64,000 bases of DNA from Pachypanchax playfairii. Its lineage: Eukaryota > Chordata > Actinopteri > Cyprinodontiformes > Aplocheilidae. The first letter of the stretch is position 1; every line of letters begins with the position of its first letter. A model generated the notes under the pieces. The model ran no database searches, had not been told where the DNA came from, and was given only the letters and a program-made list of their open reading frames with translations. Below are positions 36,276 to 47,774 of this stretch, piece after piece. The stretch covers positions 2,472,439 to 2,536,438 of the forward strand of contig SSNP01000080.1 in NCBI GenBank assembly GCA_006937955.1. The letters are read 5' to 3'. The position numbers and the translations under genes are program-made.

Positions 36276-36618
36276 CCCCATTCAAGTTTCTCTTTTTTTA
36301 AATGTTTGTCACACATAAAGGTTTCAGAAACTTAGTGACTGCTGTGTTGTATGTACTGATTCTCTGTCTGTTTATATGTTTAATTCATTTTATGTTATTT
36401 TAAATTACCTCTTCGGGCCCGAGAGATCTAACTGATGAAAGTTTGTGGAGGTTTGGGAACTGGATTTGCTGAGAATATTTAGGTAATTTACCAAAACGTT
36501 ACCAGGCGACAGAGAGAATAACAACAGTAAAGATTCCTCTGATCGTGTGCGTGTATGTAGTTCTGTAATCATGGTTGTAACTGCTCCGTGTTTGTGTTCC
36601 AGCTGCAGATCCCTGAAC

Positions 36619-37384
36619 ATGGAGGAAGCGTATCATGAACTCTATCAGCAGTTTCTTTGCTTGAGGTCACTTTGCCTGAAACAGGCGGCTCTGCTGCGTC
36701 AACTCACAGCAGCCCTGCAGAAACAGTCAGGTCTGTGTTTCAGCTCTGAATGCTCCTGAACCGTGTGTCAGCTATTAAACTCAGTCCATTCATTGCTCTG
36801 CAGGTTCTCCTGGTCTGAACAGAGAAGTGATCTACATCCCCACGCAGTGCAGTCATGAAATCCCTCCGTCTCTGTATGAAAAGCCTCAGCCGCTGAGAGC
36901 TGCAGCGTCTGACTCTGCAGAGCCGCATCGAGCCGATCATCTTCTTGCTGAAGACATGTTGAAGCTCTGCGTGGATATTCCTGGTCAGAGAATGCAGGAT
37001 GTGAAGACGCAGAAAGTCAACATGTTCACGTGGACTCCAAGCTCCTCGGGATTCCACGGAACCTCCTGCAAATTCCCATCTGATCCAAAGCAACCTGATG
37101 AAGACAGAGTTCAGCACACAGCGAGAGTGAGTGTCTTTATAAAAGAAAAGTTTCTCCGTCTGTTGAACGTATTTTAAAATTCTTCCTTTTTTCCGTGATG
37201 TTGTCAGATGCCCGTAACTGACTTTACCTCAAAGGTCGATGACCTCCTCAACCAGGCAGGAGGAGCGATGGTGTCGGACGTGGCGCTGCACTCTCATGTG
37301 TGTGAGTTCTGCCAAGCGGTTTTTCCTGGAGACTCGACAACAAGAGGAGAGTTCCTCCGACATCTCTACACCCACGTCACATAG
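36619..37384 (+). CDS. Small UBZ/C2H2-type zinc-finger protein, TANK-like
   Basis: Coding exons 36619-36730, 36804-37126 and 37208-37384 join in frame to 203 codons plus stop. The N-terminus (MEEAYHELYQQFLCLRSLCL, then KQAALLRQLTAALQKQ) predicts a heptad-like helix. The middle is polar and Pro/Ser-rich without a recognised domain. The C-terminus contains one zinc-finger pattern CEFCQ-x15-H-x3-H (LRHLYTH) ending three residues before the stop. The spacing is longer than a classical C2H2 finger and fits UBZ1-type ubiquitin-binding fingers of TANK/TAX1BP1. The layout (helix first, UBZ last) is like TANK, the TBK1/TRAF adaptor, but it is about half TANK's length. Identity is therefore tentative; the gene structure itself is well supported by splice sites and phase. 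It converges with nab2. AATAAA occurs near 37593. Confidence 0.8.
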
Positions 37385-40300
37385 ATCAAACATTAGTTCC
37401 CTCTGACTTAAAATGGATGTTTTCATGATGCATGCACAGATAAACTCTCTGTAAAGAGTGTGAAGGGGCATCAGATGCAGACGTTTCTGTGTGACATTTT
37501 AAAGCATTTGCTGACATTTTTTTTAAAAGTGTCATGGCCCCCAGTGAATCAGATCCCCAAAATGGTTTCATTTGATCTTAACATACAAGTGAAAATAAAT
37601 CTTATTTATAGCAAACAACTTAACCCGTCATCAGAGGAACGTTCTTATATTACAGTAATAATTAAGACACATTATGCAGAATTATCTACACATGACCAGA
37701 ATAAAGTCTTTGTTACCGAGCTGTTTTATTTCTTTCATGTGTCTCATCTGTGATAGCTTAAATTAAAAGTTTTAACACCATAAATACATCTGTCTGTATA
37801 TATACAGATCGTTATCATCTGATATTAAATTACTTTGGCTGCCTTATTGAAATAAAACTGCATTAAAGGGGTTTAAATAGATGAAACAAAAAGATTCTGT
37901 AATGTTTTAGTGTGGATATTTTCACTTTAAATGTCTGAACTTGATTTTTGTTCCTTCCCAAAAAAATAAAGAAAATCTTCTCCAGTTCTTTTTCTCTTGG
38001 TCCTTTATTTTCTCGTTTTCGTCACAGCCAGATCCTTTTTTTAAGTCGTACTTGGTTCAGACCTTTTCCCCCAGTGAAGATTACACCAGTCTTGATTGTA
38101 CACAGATTTTTAAATTCAGTTTTGAGGTCTGTATTTTTTACTAAATGTACTTGTAAATCTGTGTTACTTAAAAGCTCTAACATTTATTACATCATTTAGT
38201 CAAAATATAACAGGATTGCAGTATTTTGTCAAAACACTTCACATCAAAATCCCATTCTTGCTGCATATAGAATAAACTTCTTTATGTGTTTTAGGTTTTT
38301 GGAGGCCAATGTTTAAGAGGCTGAAATCTCCCTGTTTGTATAGGGAAATTCTGTGTTTTTGGCTTACCTGCTTTTTAAAAGGACATTTCAGAATTTCTGT
38401 CTTCTTCCTGGGATAATAATATAGGAAATGTAAGGACACGGTGAAGCTGATGCTGCTTTTTTTTAAAAAGTTTGTCTGTAGGTACTACTGACTAATTAAA
38501 ATACTGCAAAAAACAGCAGTTTGTGAGCTTATTAATTATGTTGAGAAAACTAAATAAGATTACATTTTAAATAAGTTTAAAAGAAATCCAGGGATAGTCT
38601 TTTTTCCTGTTTCTGAGGTACAGTGAAGGCATCGTGATGTCAGATTGTGGGTTGAGATAAAGATTGAGGAGGCTGGATGATTATACTCTGAGCGGCTTTC
38701 ACATCAGATTTGGCTGCAAAGCTGAACAGCTCACTGAACGACATCTTTTCAGACAGTGACGACAGGCTAAAATTATGGTTGAGTTTCAGAGTTGGTTCCA
38801 TTTGCTGCCCCCTCAAGCACAGAATAAATGTAATTCTTAAAAACTCACCCAAATACATTGGACTTGCACTTAAGACAAATAAATTTTGCAGAAACGCTCG
38901 TGAAATGAAATGGAATGCATCCGCTCAAATTAAAAATGCTGATCAGGATTATCTAAAAGCTATTTATGGAATTTGAAAGCAGACGATGCAACTTCCTACT
39001 TTCACTCTCTTTAATGGTCCTTCTGATATTTGTCATCAGATCAGCTTTCTGGTTTCGGATGTTGTTACTGCAGAAATAACTGATACTAAAAATAAAAGTC
39101 ACAGTTTTAACACTAATTGATTGTGATGACAGCTGATTGATGATAAGAGCTCCTCTTCTCTGATGATTTTAGAATCACAGTAAAGAATAAAAAATCTCAA
39201 AGTGTTGCTTTTATATAATCTGTTCTGGTATATTATGTTATGAGCAAACCAGAAGTTAGTGGCAGCGTGACGAGTTTTGAAAGCTTGTTTTGATGTGGAC
39301 TCAGAGCATCATGTTGAAAATACACTTAAATCTGGGAGCCTCAGTCTCTGCTCTACTGAAAGTCATGATATGGTGCATCCTTTATTTTAACAATTCTGTT
39401 TCCAAACAATCAAGCACACTTTGAATTTTTTAAGCTGGATTTAAGTAAACTCCTCTCAGACTTTCTGAAGGTCTCTTCAAATTTTTCTCTGGACTTTAGC
39501 TGTTTTTTTCAATCATTTGCTATTTTTAAGGCTTATTTTTGTCAATAATAATGATATAAATAATAATTATTACTTAATAAATCACACTAGGGAAATTATT
39601 TCTCTGTATTTGACTTGATTGATCACCGAGGAGCAGTGCGCTTACATCTGTATTTGTATCTGTATACTGTATATCATAAGTGTGACGGTGTTTCAGGTTG
39701 GATAAATGGGGTTACTATCATTAGAGCTGTTAAGACCTATAGCACATTGTACATTATATACTTGTTATTGTCATGTCTCTGTAAGGCTCTAATGAACCAG
39801 CAATATTTTATGACTAAATCCTCGAAACTAATCTGAATTTATCTGAATAATCCAAGGTTTGCTTTGTGTGTCTTCACGCTCTCTAATGTGTGTGTGTGGA
39901 TGAACGTTGATGACATCACCAGTACCGGTGAGTCACGACAGCTTCAAGGCTCGGAGCGTCAGTGCAACAAACAAGATGACAGCAGGAGTGTTGCTGGTTG
40001 TGTGACGCAGCTCCTGCTGCCTCTTCCACACATCAGAGCTGCCAAGAAAATAAACTCATCCTCTAAGGAATACAACGCACCATGGATTTAAATCAATGAG
40101 CAACATTTATTAAGATATAACAAAATAAATAATCTGTTCTGCAACATAATAAACGGAGGAAGTTACTAGTGCTCAAAAGACAGGCAGGTGTAATTGATAC
40201 ACAGCAAACTACCGTACTGATGTAATTTGTGATTAATGTACAAAAACGGAAATATTTCTATCAACATGAGCTGATTTAATCCATTTTAACACTTTTTTTA

Positions 40301-41518
40301 TGGGAGTAAAATAGTTTGATTCAACTTGAAAGAGCCGCTGTATCAAAAGTAAAGCACCATAAGGCTCTTTCTGTAAACATCTGCATCTTTTACTTTTCTA
40401 AACTTAATTTAGAAAGAAGCAGTCGCTCTAATTTACTGTAAGCTATGCCTCAAAAAACCGCAGGATTATTTTTAAAATGAGGAGCTTACATAAAGATTAT
40501 CTTGTTAGTTTAACATTATTAAATACACACCAACATCCAGTGAATCTAAAAAAAAAAAAAAAAATCAGTGATCACCTCATTTTGAAAAATGCTGATTTCC
40601 TTTTTTTTTTTTTTAACATTTTTGTAAAATGATGGATCTTCTTTGAAATTATTATCTCAAATGTAGAGTTTTTTTTTTTTACTGCACAACATTAAAGTCA
40701 AAATCAGAAGAAAGCAAAAGTCAGCTTGCACTCCCTCAACTGCCAGAGGGCCCTAGAGCAAGACACCATCCCTCAAAGCATCTGTGTTTAATATTTCAAG
40801 CAACTCAAGCTTAAAATATGTATACATTTTCACAACATTGGGGATAACGCATCATCCCAAGTTTAAAGAATGAAATTGCAGTTGTAAGAAACACATCAAC
40901 TTGTTCTGCAGCAGAAAGTTAGAAGACGGAGGAAGATGGAGACTCTTGTTTTCATCTGATGCACATGCATTATGAGATCTACACTTGTTAAAAAAGCTTG
41001 TTTTAAACTCAAACATAAGGATAATTCAAGTCTGACTTGTTCCAACTTTACCACATTCACCCCTGACAAAAACAGAATATCCATCGGTTTCCTGAGGTGA
41101 GGAACTTCAGAGCATAATGCTGCAACTTCTCCACTAAAAACACTTTCCTTCTGTGAAAACTACAGAGTGCTGCTCCATGTGGAGAAACTTCAATCAGTTT
41201 CCAAAGTTGCAGTGCCCCCTGCTGCTGCGTTAAACCTGTTTCATCTGTGGCAGGTGAAACCTCTGAGACGACGACGTTCACAGAAAGAAACTGGGACAAA
41301 AACAGTGTTTCTTCTAGCTACCAAATATAAAAATGGAATGTTTAGAACCTCATTCACAATTTTGCTCTCGTATGTAAATTCTCAAAATTCTTTACTGTTT
41401 TGAATTTGTTTCAGATAGGAGTCTTTTCTCCATCACAGGTTCTTGTGATTTGTTTAGTGGACTTTAGTTAAATAATTCACTGGTCCGAGCACAAATTCCC
41501 TGAGAACCACGAATGGTC
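37385..41518. other. Intergenic region between two convergent genes
   Basis: The first part is probably 3' UTR of the zinc-finger gene (AATAAA near 37593 and again near 37851). The rest is AT-rich with poly-T and poly-A tracts around 40550-40680. I recognise no exon and no clear repeat family. The 3' UTR of nab2 would extend leftward from 41518. Confidence 0.5.
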
Positions 41519-44500
41519 TCATTTCCCCCGGTGGTTGGAGTTTATTGTTGGATCTTTGGTGACACAAGGGCTACTGCTCCTGCTCGCTGCTATTGATGTG
41601 TTTCGTTCCACTTTGCTGTCATGATCTGTGGGGAGATGGAGATTTTAGGATGAGACTCGATTCAAGAAATAACTTAGAAGTGACTTAAAAGTATACAGTA
41701 TCATTCACACTGAATGTTACAGGCCAGTGTTTTGTTTAGGGTCTGTACTGAACCCAATAGGATATGATACAATATGATGTCCAATCAGTATGATATGACA
41801 CAATATGACATAAAGTATTAAATGATACAATACATGATACGATACGATGCCATATTACATGATACGATACGCAATGCGATACGATACAATAAACTTTATT
41901 ATCGTCTTGGGAAAATTTATTTTACACACATTGTCCAAGTATTTGCCTTTAATCAATGGATTAATGAATAAAATGTCAAAGCAGTTTTATAAAATATAAA
42001 CAAAATCTATCAGTATGATTTATGCACAATATTGTTTTAAAAAGATATGTGTATATATAGGTTATGTATGGTGACATCAGGTAAACTAGAAAGGTACTCA
42101 GAGAGCGCAGACCTCTGCCAAGTGGACATATTGTAGAAAGTACTATGTCAGTATCCTTAAAAAAAATTCCTGGATCCAGACGTTAATCCGGATCACCTCC
42201 AAAATCTAATCAATTCTTCCACGGGTCATTTCTGACCATTTACAACAATAGTTGCCAAAAGGTGGCACAATTTACCTGATGTCAACCAATGTATGGTATG
42301 TATATAAAAGCAAAACAAAACTTTATTAACTGATCCCTACTACAGCACCAAGAAACAAATTACACAACTCACTCAGTCTTTGTGAGATATTTTTAAAAAT
42401 GTTGACTGAAACAAATGACTTTGTGATTTCTGTAACACCTTAAAATCTACTGTGTTTGATTTACTGTGACTGCGAAATTCAGCTCTACGGTAATGGAGGA
42501 AGAAAGAATAATAGCAATGCAGAAGATAAATACGATTTAAATCCCAGTAATCAAGACGCAACTGGTATTTAAGGAGCTTTGAATGATAGTTTGGGGAATT
42601 TAGCAGGAAACTCTCCCACATGAACTGAAGTCATCATGGTTTATATGACCAACCCAAGCTGCTGAAAAACAAAATGTCCCTAGAACTGTAGAGTTGAAGG
42701 ACTTTTTGGCTGCTAAAACAGTGATGAAGCTGAAACACCATGTGGGCATGGCATAAAACACGCTGAACAAAAGTTGATACTCATATTTATGCTAACAGAT
42801 GGACTGATGTGCATAACCAGACTGCAAAACTCTGAGAGAAACACATTCGACAACAGATTATTTTTTTATGTTTGAGGTATAAATAGCCTCCACTGCGTTT
42901 CATTTATATTCCTTATGAAAAAAAGTTGAGTAATAAATGTATTTACCCCTTTTAAAATCCTTCACGTGAATTAAACAACGCTTCTTTTATTAATATGAAA
43001 ATTGTACATCAAGAAATAAGTAAAAACACAAATTTTATATCATTTAATGTTTATTATCTACAATGTCGGTGTAAAACATACTATCTACATAAGAGACTGT
43101 GGAAAATAAACTAAAACAATATGCTGAAAGAAAGTGGAAGAAAGTTCAGATTAATGAGAGACACGTGAAGGAAACTCGCATGAGAGGAAAGATAAGCAAA
43201 CAAAAACATGACAAAGTGAGAGACACTGACGCCAGAAATGAAACATATGTCTCTTTTTTTTTTTTTCCATAGTCTTTTTGGTAGAAGGAGAGGATGTATA
43301 AAAAACACTGTGCCATTTCCCTGCCCACGCATTTTATTTTTGTACACTGTCGCTTGGTGAGTCAATGCAACGCCCCTCCAATTACCTCCCACTCTATCGC
43401 CCCCACGCCCCATCCATCCCGCCCTTCAGCCCACGCGCCTAACACATTCTGACGTCAGTGACTGCTAAGGAGGGAGGGGAGGGTCCGATTTTGTCGCCCA
43501 CAGAGTACTTCCTATCCCCCCTCCCTTTCCGCCTCCTCATGTCTTTACTGTCTTCCTTCTCCTTTGCTTCATCTCTTCAGCTCTACACAACTAACTTATC
43601 CAGATAAATTACTTTTTTCCCTTTTCTTCTTCTTTTTTTTTTGCGAGGAGCTGTGATGCATCACAAAAGTAACAGGGTATTAAAGAAGTGCTATAACAGT
43701 ACAACACACTCCCCTCTCTTTCTCTCTCCTCTACCCTCCGTATCTCTTCCTCTCCACCTCCTTCTGTTTCCCCTTCTGACTTTTATCCTTTCTGATTTAC
43801 AGTCTGGTGAAGTTCAGCTGCGTGTGGTGGGAGGCGTCACCTCAGAGAGATTCTGACTCACTGGGGTTCAAACTGTAGAGTTATAAAATATTCATTGTTT
43901 TGGGAGGTTAGGAAGTCTCTGTCTATCATTCTCAGTTCAACCTCACCTTCACCTCAACTGCTTTTAACATGGTATTTAACATTAATTTCAAGCACTGATT
44001 AACACTTTTAAAAGGATATTTATTGTCTTTTTGGAAAAAGGCTGATACTAACGTTTCTTTCTAACAGATATTGTTTGATTGGAACTAAGTTTTTCATCAC
44101 AGCTGGGATTTATGTCAATCTACGTCTACACTGAGTTAATAAAGAGAAATTCTGATGTTTTCAAGTGGAGTTCTGAGAAAACACTGTACATCTTGTTAAA
44201 CAACCTCAATTTGGAGAAATAGAGATTAGTTCTGAAGCTAAATGCTAATCGCTACGGGACTCAGACTAAAGTGGGTTTAAACCTTCTTAAAATGTCGAGG
44301 CGGTCATGCAAACAGAATGTTGTAGGACAGATGGAAACTCAATCAGCTCTAATGAAGCTCCAGTCCCTCCTTTTACTTTGAAAAACTATTTTATAAACTT
44401 TACATTATATTTATTATTCTAAACAATATATTTCTTCAGGGGTATTCCAGGCTGCACAGGAAGTGCCACATCAAGCTATTTGTGATCATAAAAAAACATT

Positions 44501-47059
44501 ACTGTGTAAATCTTTGCAATGTGAAACTAATGACAGCTTTCAAATAGGATACTTTAAATAAGCCTGGAAATATTACATGACACGATTAGACCTTTAAAAA
44601 TTTACCTGTAGAGTGAATTCCTTCTGACCCCAGGCTGAGCTTCCCTGATCGGTCATGTGACACCATCCGTGCCAATCTCAGCCCTTCATCCATTAGAGTT
44701 TGCTGTATGAGATGGCGACTCCAGTTGGCAGGGTTAAGGGTGTCGCTGTGAGGACGAGGAGATGGAACCTGGCTGCACTGTGAGCTGGTGTCTAAAAGGA
44801 CAGACAGATCTGATCAGTTCTTACAGAAACACCAGGAGGATGATGTCTGATTTGAAAGAACTCCGTTTAACTTGATTTAATTTGAAGTGTTACCATGTGT
44901 CGTGCAGTCCAGGCTTTCTGAAGACAAGCTGTCATCATCTGCTCTCTGTGTTACACTCTGTGATCCCTCCACTCCAAGTACCGGAGACGCACTCTCAGCT
45001 CCGATCACCTACAAATCATCCCGAGCACAACCCATTAAAAATCAAGTGAGACACTTTAGTCAGAGGATGTTTAGCAACCAGTAGTAAATACCTACCTCAT
45101 GTCTTGGTCTCTTCTGAGACAAACCGCTGTTCTCATCTGTATTAGACCTGCGGAACATTTAAAAATATAATTATTTGCATGTTTAAAACATAAACTGATC
45201 TAATTCCCTCAAAAAAACATCACAAACAGACTTTAAAAAGTGTTTTTAGATGTTTGATAAAGTATTTTGACCATGCTATAGTAAAAACAATGAAAAAAAG
45301 ACGGTGTATTTTTATTATCGTCATTTAAAGTATTTAAGTTCTTCATTTCTTTAAACTAAGTTAAAAAAATGTTTTATTTTTCAAAATAAATTAGATTTTT
45401 TTTTGTCACAATCTCACTGTTACCTCACAGTGTTTGCTTTATTCCAACATTATTCTCAGAAAGATGACATTTTTTTCTAATGTGGTGCTGATACTCAGAC
45501 AAATGTGAAGATGAATGAATTTGACATGATAATTAAAACAACTCAATGACAAATAAAGAAAGAAATGACATCCGTAATGTAACTACGTAGACTTTTAAAA
45601 ACTAATAAATTTTAATCACTGAAACGGAGTATTTGAAACTCATTAGTAAACTAAAGAGGTTTTAGGTTAACTGCCGTCATGATCTAGAGTCACTTATCCC
45701 CTGGTGGGCTCAAACAAACCACGTGGAAGAAGTTCAATAAAACCTCTAAAACGACTCACTGATCCTGAACCTGCTGGTTTCTAATGGTCTATAAAGCGTC
45801 CTGGTTCTGATACTGTCCAACAGGTGTGAGTTTTCTAGTTCATGTCCTGCTGCTCTGCACGTCACTCTTCTCTGCAGCCAACTCCCTCACCTTGCGTGCT
45901 TTAGTGTGGACGTGTAGGCACATTTTCTGGCCACCTGTCGAGCCAGAGAAAACAGCTCCACCCTTCTGAGCAGAAGTGCGTTGTCACGCATGCAGAACTG
46001 GGCTGCAGCTTCGTTGATGATCAACTGAAATAAAAAGACTGAATTAACGAGTGAAGCTGCAATTCAGACCGTATTAAAATCTGGTCTGTGGACACTTCAG
46101 CAGGTCATGAAGCTTGATGTGACTTCAGGTAGAGGGTTTGTTTTTACCTCATGATGTGTGAGCTGTTTGCCTTCTCTTCTCTTTGAGTCAAAGCGTCCAT
46201 AAATAAGACTGTATTTCCTGATCTCCTCCTCCTTATTTGCATCCTGGGACCCCATTCTGAAGATGTGCCCCACAGTTTTTGCCATCTTCTTGTTCATCCT
46301 AAGCAAAGTCTTCACTTCTGCTGGATCTGACATGGGGAGGGTCCTAAAGAGCTGATCTACACTTTCCACCACTGCCCTTGCTGTCTCTCCATCCAGCTGA
46401 CCCCCGGGCCAGGCTGACAGAGCTGCCTGGGTGAAGGATGCAGATGGGACAGGGGACGTGGAAGGACCAGGAGGACATGTGGGCAGGAGAGGTGGACTAG
46501 TTGGTTCCTCTTCTGTTCCAGATACAGAAGCCAAAGTGCTGTTGCCATCAGGCTCTGGGCTGAGCCAGTGGGGGTCCATAGGGGACAGTTTTTCTCTGTA
46601 GTGTGTGTCTGGTGGTTGTGGAGAGGCTTGGGAACAGGGGCTTCTTGGACTCCCGCTGTACATCGGGGTAAGACATACCCGATCCTCTCTTTCACAGGGG
46701 GACCCCGGCTGCCCGTTGCTAACAGACTTTCTTGGCCCACCAGCTGCTCCACTTGGGCCCGTCCCCTCAACTTTAAACAGAGGGATCCCCCCGAGGGGAA
46801 CGTTGGCGACAGGCTGGCTGAAGAGGGCAGGGTTAGCCGCCCAGTCTCGGAGAGCCTTCTGCAGCCTACGCACGTGCAGTGGTTTGGTGGCCATGCCAAC
46901 TAGTGCCATGATTTCCAGAAACTCCTCCTCTGCAGCCTCACAGAGCTGCTGCACGTCGTCACCTCCCTGCTGGATGAAGGTTTCATAATAGGCCAGCAGG
47001 TTGGCCCTCTGCAGCACCCGATAGAGTTGCAACTCCCCAAGAGTGCGTGGCAGAGACAT
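41519..47059 (-). CDS. nab2: NGFI-A-binding protein 2 (EGR co-repressor)
   Basis: Nuclear co-repressor that binds the R1 domain of EGR1-3 and limits their activity. Minus-strand coding exons: 47059-46148, 46024-45891, 45147-45096, 45008-44894, 44791-44606, 41625-41519; joined 501 aa (human 525). The N-terminal NCD1 (about residues 4-85) reads LPRTLGELQLYRVLQRANLL and contains the FIQQGGDDVQQLCEA core. NCD2 (about 210-330) has EEEIRKYSLIYGRFDSKRRE, followed by NEAAAQFCMRDNALLLRR and SLARQVA. A later block, SRHLIQQTLMDEGLRLARMV, is typical of NAB2, not NAB1. The last exon, after a 3-kb intron, keeps phase and a stop but is poorly conserved (support about 0.6). An upstream exon may add 62 residues, because no stop separates its ATG at 47723 from this start. 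The divergent neighbour is dnajc14. Confidence 0.95.
41820..41960 (-). repeat. LINE-type 3' end with degenerate GATAC microsatellite
   Basis: Imperfect (GATAC)n units (about 41820-41890) run into AATAAACTTTATTATCGTCT and TGGGAAAATTTATTTTACACAC. Fish retroposons often end in such a pentamer array beside ACTTTATTGTCCC-TGGGAAATTT. Here the element would be read on the minus strand. Family assignment is from memory. Confidence 0.5.
42085..42240. mobile_element. MITE-like repeat, truncated copy
   Basis: Starts ACTAGAAAGGTACTCAGAGA then GCGCAGACCTCTGCCAAG, and contains ATCCGGATCACCTCCAAAAT, as in the copy at 28215-28576, but an internal segment is shorter and the distal end with its mirrored terminus is missing. 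It lies in the last intron of nab2. Confidence 0.75.
42241..44605 (-). other. nab2: Remainder of the long last intron of nab2
   Basis: No exon is recognised between the coding exons at 44606 and 41625. A CpG- and GC-richer block at about 43310-43520 with CTGACGTCAGTGAC (a perfect CRE palindrome TGACGTCA at about 43451) is a possible internal enhancer or promoter. Pyrimidine tracts flank it. Confidence 0.4.
43450..43459. promoter_or_regulatory. Full CRE palindrome (TGACGTCA)
   Basis: The line starting 43441 reads AACACATTCTGACGTCAGTG, containing the full cAMP-response element. It sits in a GC-richer block in the large nab2 intron. A functional role is inference; a single 8-bp match is expected by chance about once per 65 kb, which lowers confidence. 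Confidence 0.3.
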
Positions 47060-47286
47060 GGCACTCAGCCCTGGAAAGTTTATGCAGGAGAAAGGAAACA
47101 CATGAACCTGCAGACAGAAAAGTCCTGGGCATGTTAAAAATAAATAAACAAATAAAGAGTTTAACAACTTATTTGAGGCTTCAGGCAACATTTTAAGCTT
47201 TTAAGAAGTTTTGCATGCTTTAAAAACAAAAAAGATCTCGCCTTATTTTTCATGTAAGAGCATTAATACTCTTGAATCTTTCTTAC

Positions 47287-47374
47287 CTTTTCAGGTCTCT
47301 TGTACGGATGTGTTGGAAGAGAAGCGTTAGTTTGGCAAATGTGTCTCTCCAGTGTCTGATCGCCGGGAATAAAA
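47287..47374 (-). other. nab2: Optional 88-bp 5' exon of nab2
   Basis: On the minus strand this segment is preceded by TTTTGTCAG and followed by GTAAGA, so both splice sites are good. It is 88 bases long (not a multiple of three). Including it puts the upstream ATG at 47723 out of frame with the main start; skipping it gives an in-frame extension. Exon status is predicted only. Confidence 0.5.
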
Positions 47375-47548
47375 CTGACAAAAGAAATAAAATGTCACTT
47401 TATCGTTCAGACAGGTGTCTGTTTTTAGACTGAAGCAGAAACAGGCTACTTGGATCACAACCTCCTCGACTGGAAGCAGCTCCTCCTGAGCCAGATGTCA
47501 GAGGAGGACTCCCTGCTCTGCGATTATGATCCGATTCGTTCCTCTTAC

Positions 47549-47740
47549 CTCTTTGCCCAGAGCTTCCACGGCGCAGACTGCCGTAGTAAATCCCCTTTGC
47601 GTGTCGCTCCTCGTCTGATATCACTGGCAGAAATCCTCCTCCGGCGCACCGTATTGGTTGCTGGCTGCCTTTTTGCCGTCTGTGTGGGCAGGAGAATGAC
47701 GGGGGCGGACTGCAGCACGCCATCTGACCGAAAAAGAGCC
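47549..47740 (-). other. nab2: Predicted first exon of nab2
   Basis: A minus-strand exon ending at a strong donor (AAAGAG|GTAAGA at 47549/47548). It contains an ATG at 47723 with 58 codons and no stop, starting MACCSPPPSFSCPHRR. Joined directly to the acceptor at 47071, it reads in frame into MSLPRTLG. Human NAB2 also has an N-terminal extension before its LPRTLGELQL block. The transcription start is inferred from the TATA box just upstream. Confidence 0.55.
47699..47707. promoter_or_regulatory. nab2: EGR-like site in the nab2 first exon
   Basis: ACGGGGGCG matches the EGR consensus GCGGGGGCG at eight of nine positions. NAB2 is a known EGR1 target in mammals, forming a negative feedback loop, so the site is plausible. 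Occupancy is not shown. Confidence 0.4.
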
Positions 47741-47763
47741 TTCCTCTCCCGGTAGAGAGGCGG

Positions 47764-47773
47764 CTTTTAAATA
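47764..47773 (-). promoter_or_regulatory. nab2: TATA box of nab2
   Basis: On the minus strand TATTTAAAAG lies about 30 bases before the expected transcription start near 47740 and about 41 bases before the upstream ATG at 47723. A TATA-containing promoter fits an inducible early-response gene. Confidence 0.6.
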
Positions 47774-47774
47774 C

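Noticed and set aside
36740..37117. Minus-strand frame of 125 codons over the zinc-finger gene
   Set aside because: It overlaps well-supported plus-strand exons with correct splice sites, and its protein has no recognisable features.
46357..46988. Open frames of 110-180 codons overlapping the large nab2 exon in other frames
   Set aside because: They are shadows of the GC-rich nab2 coding exon; the nab2 frame has clear family motifs and the others do not.
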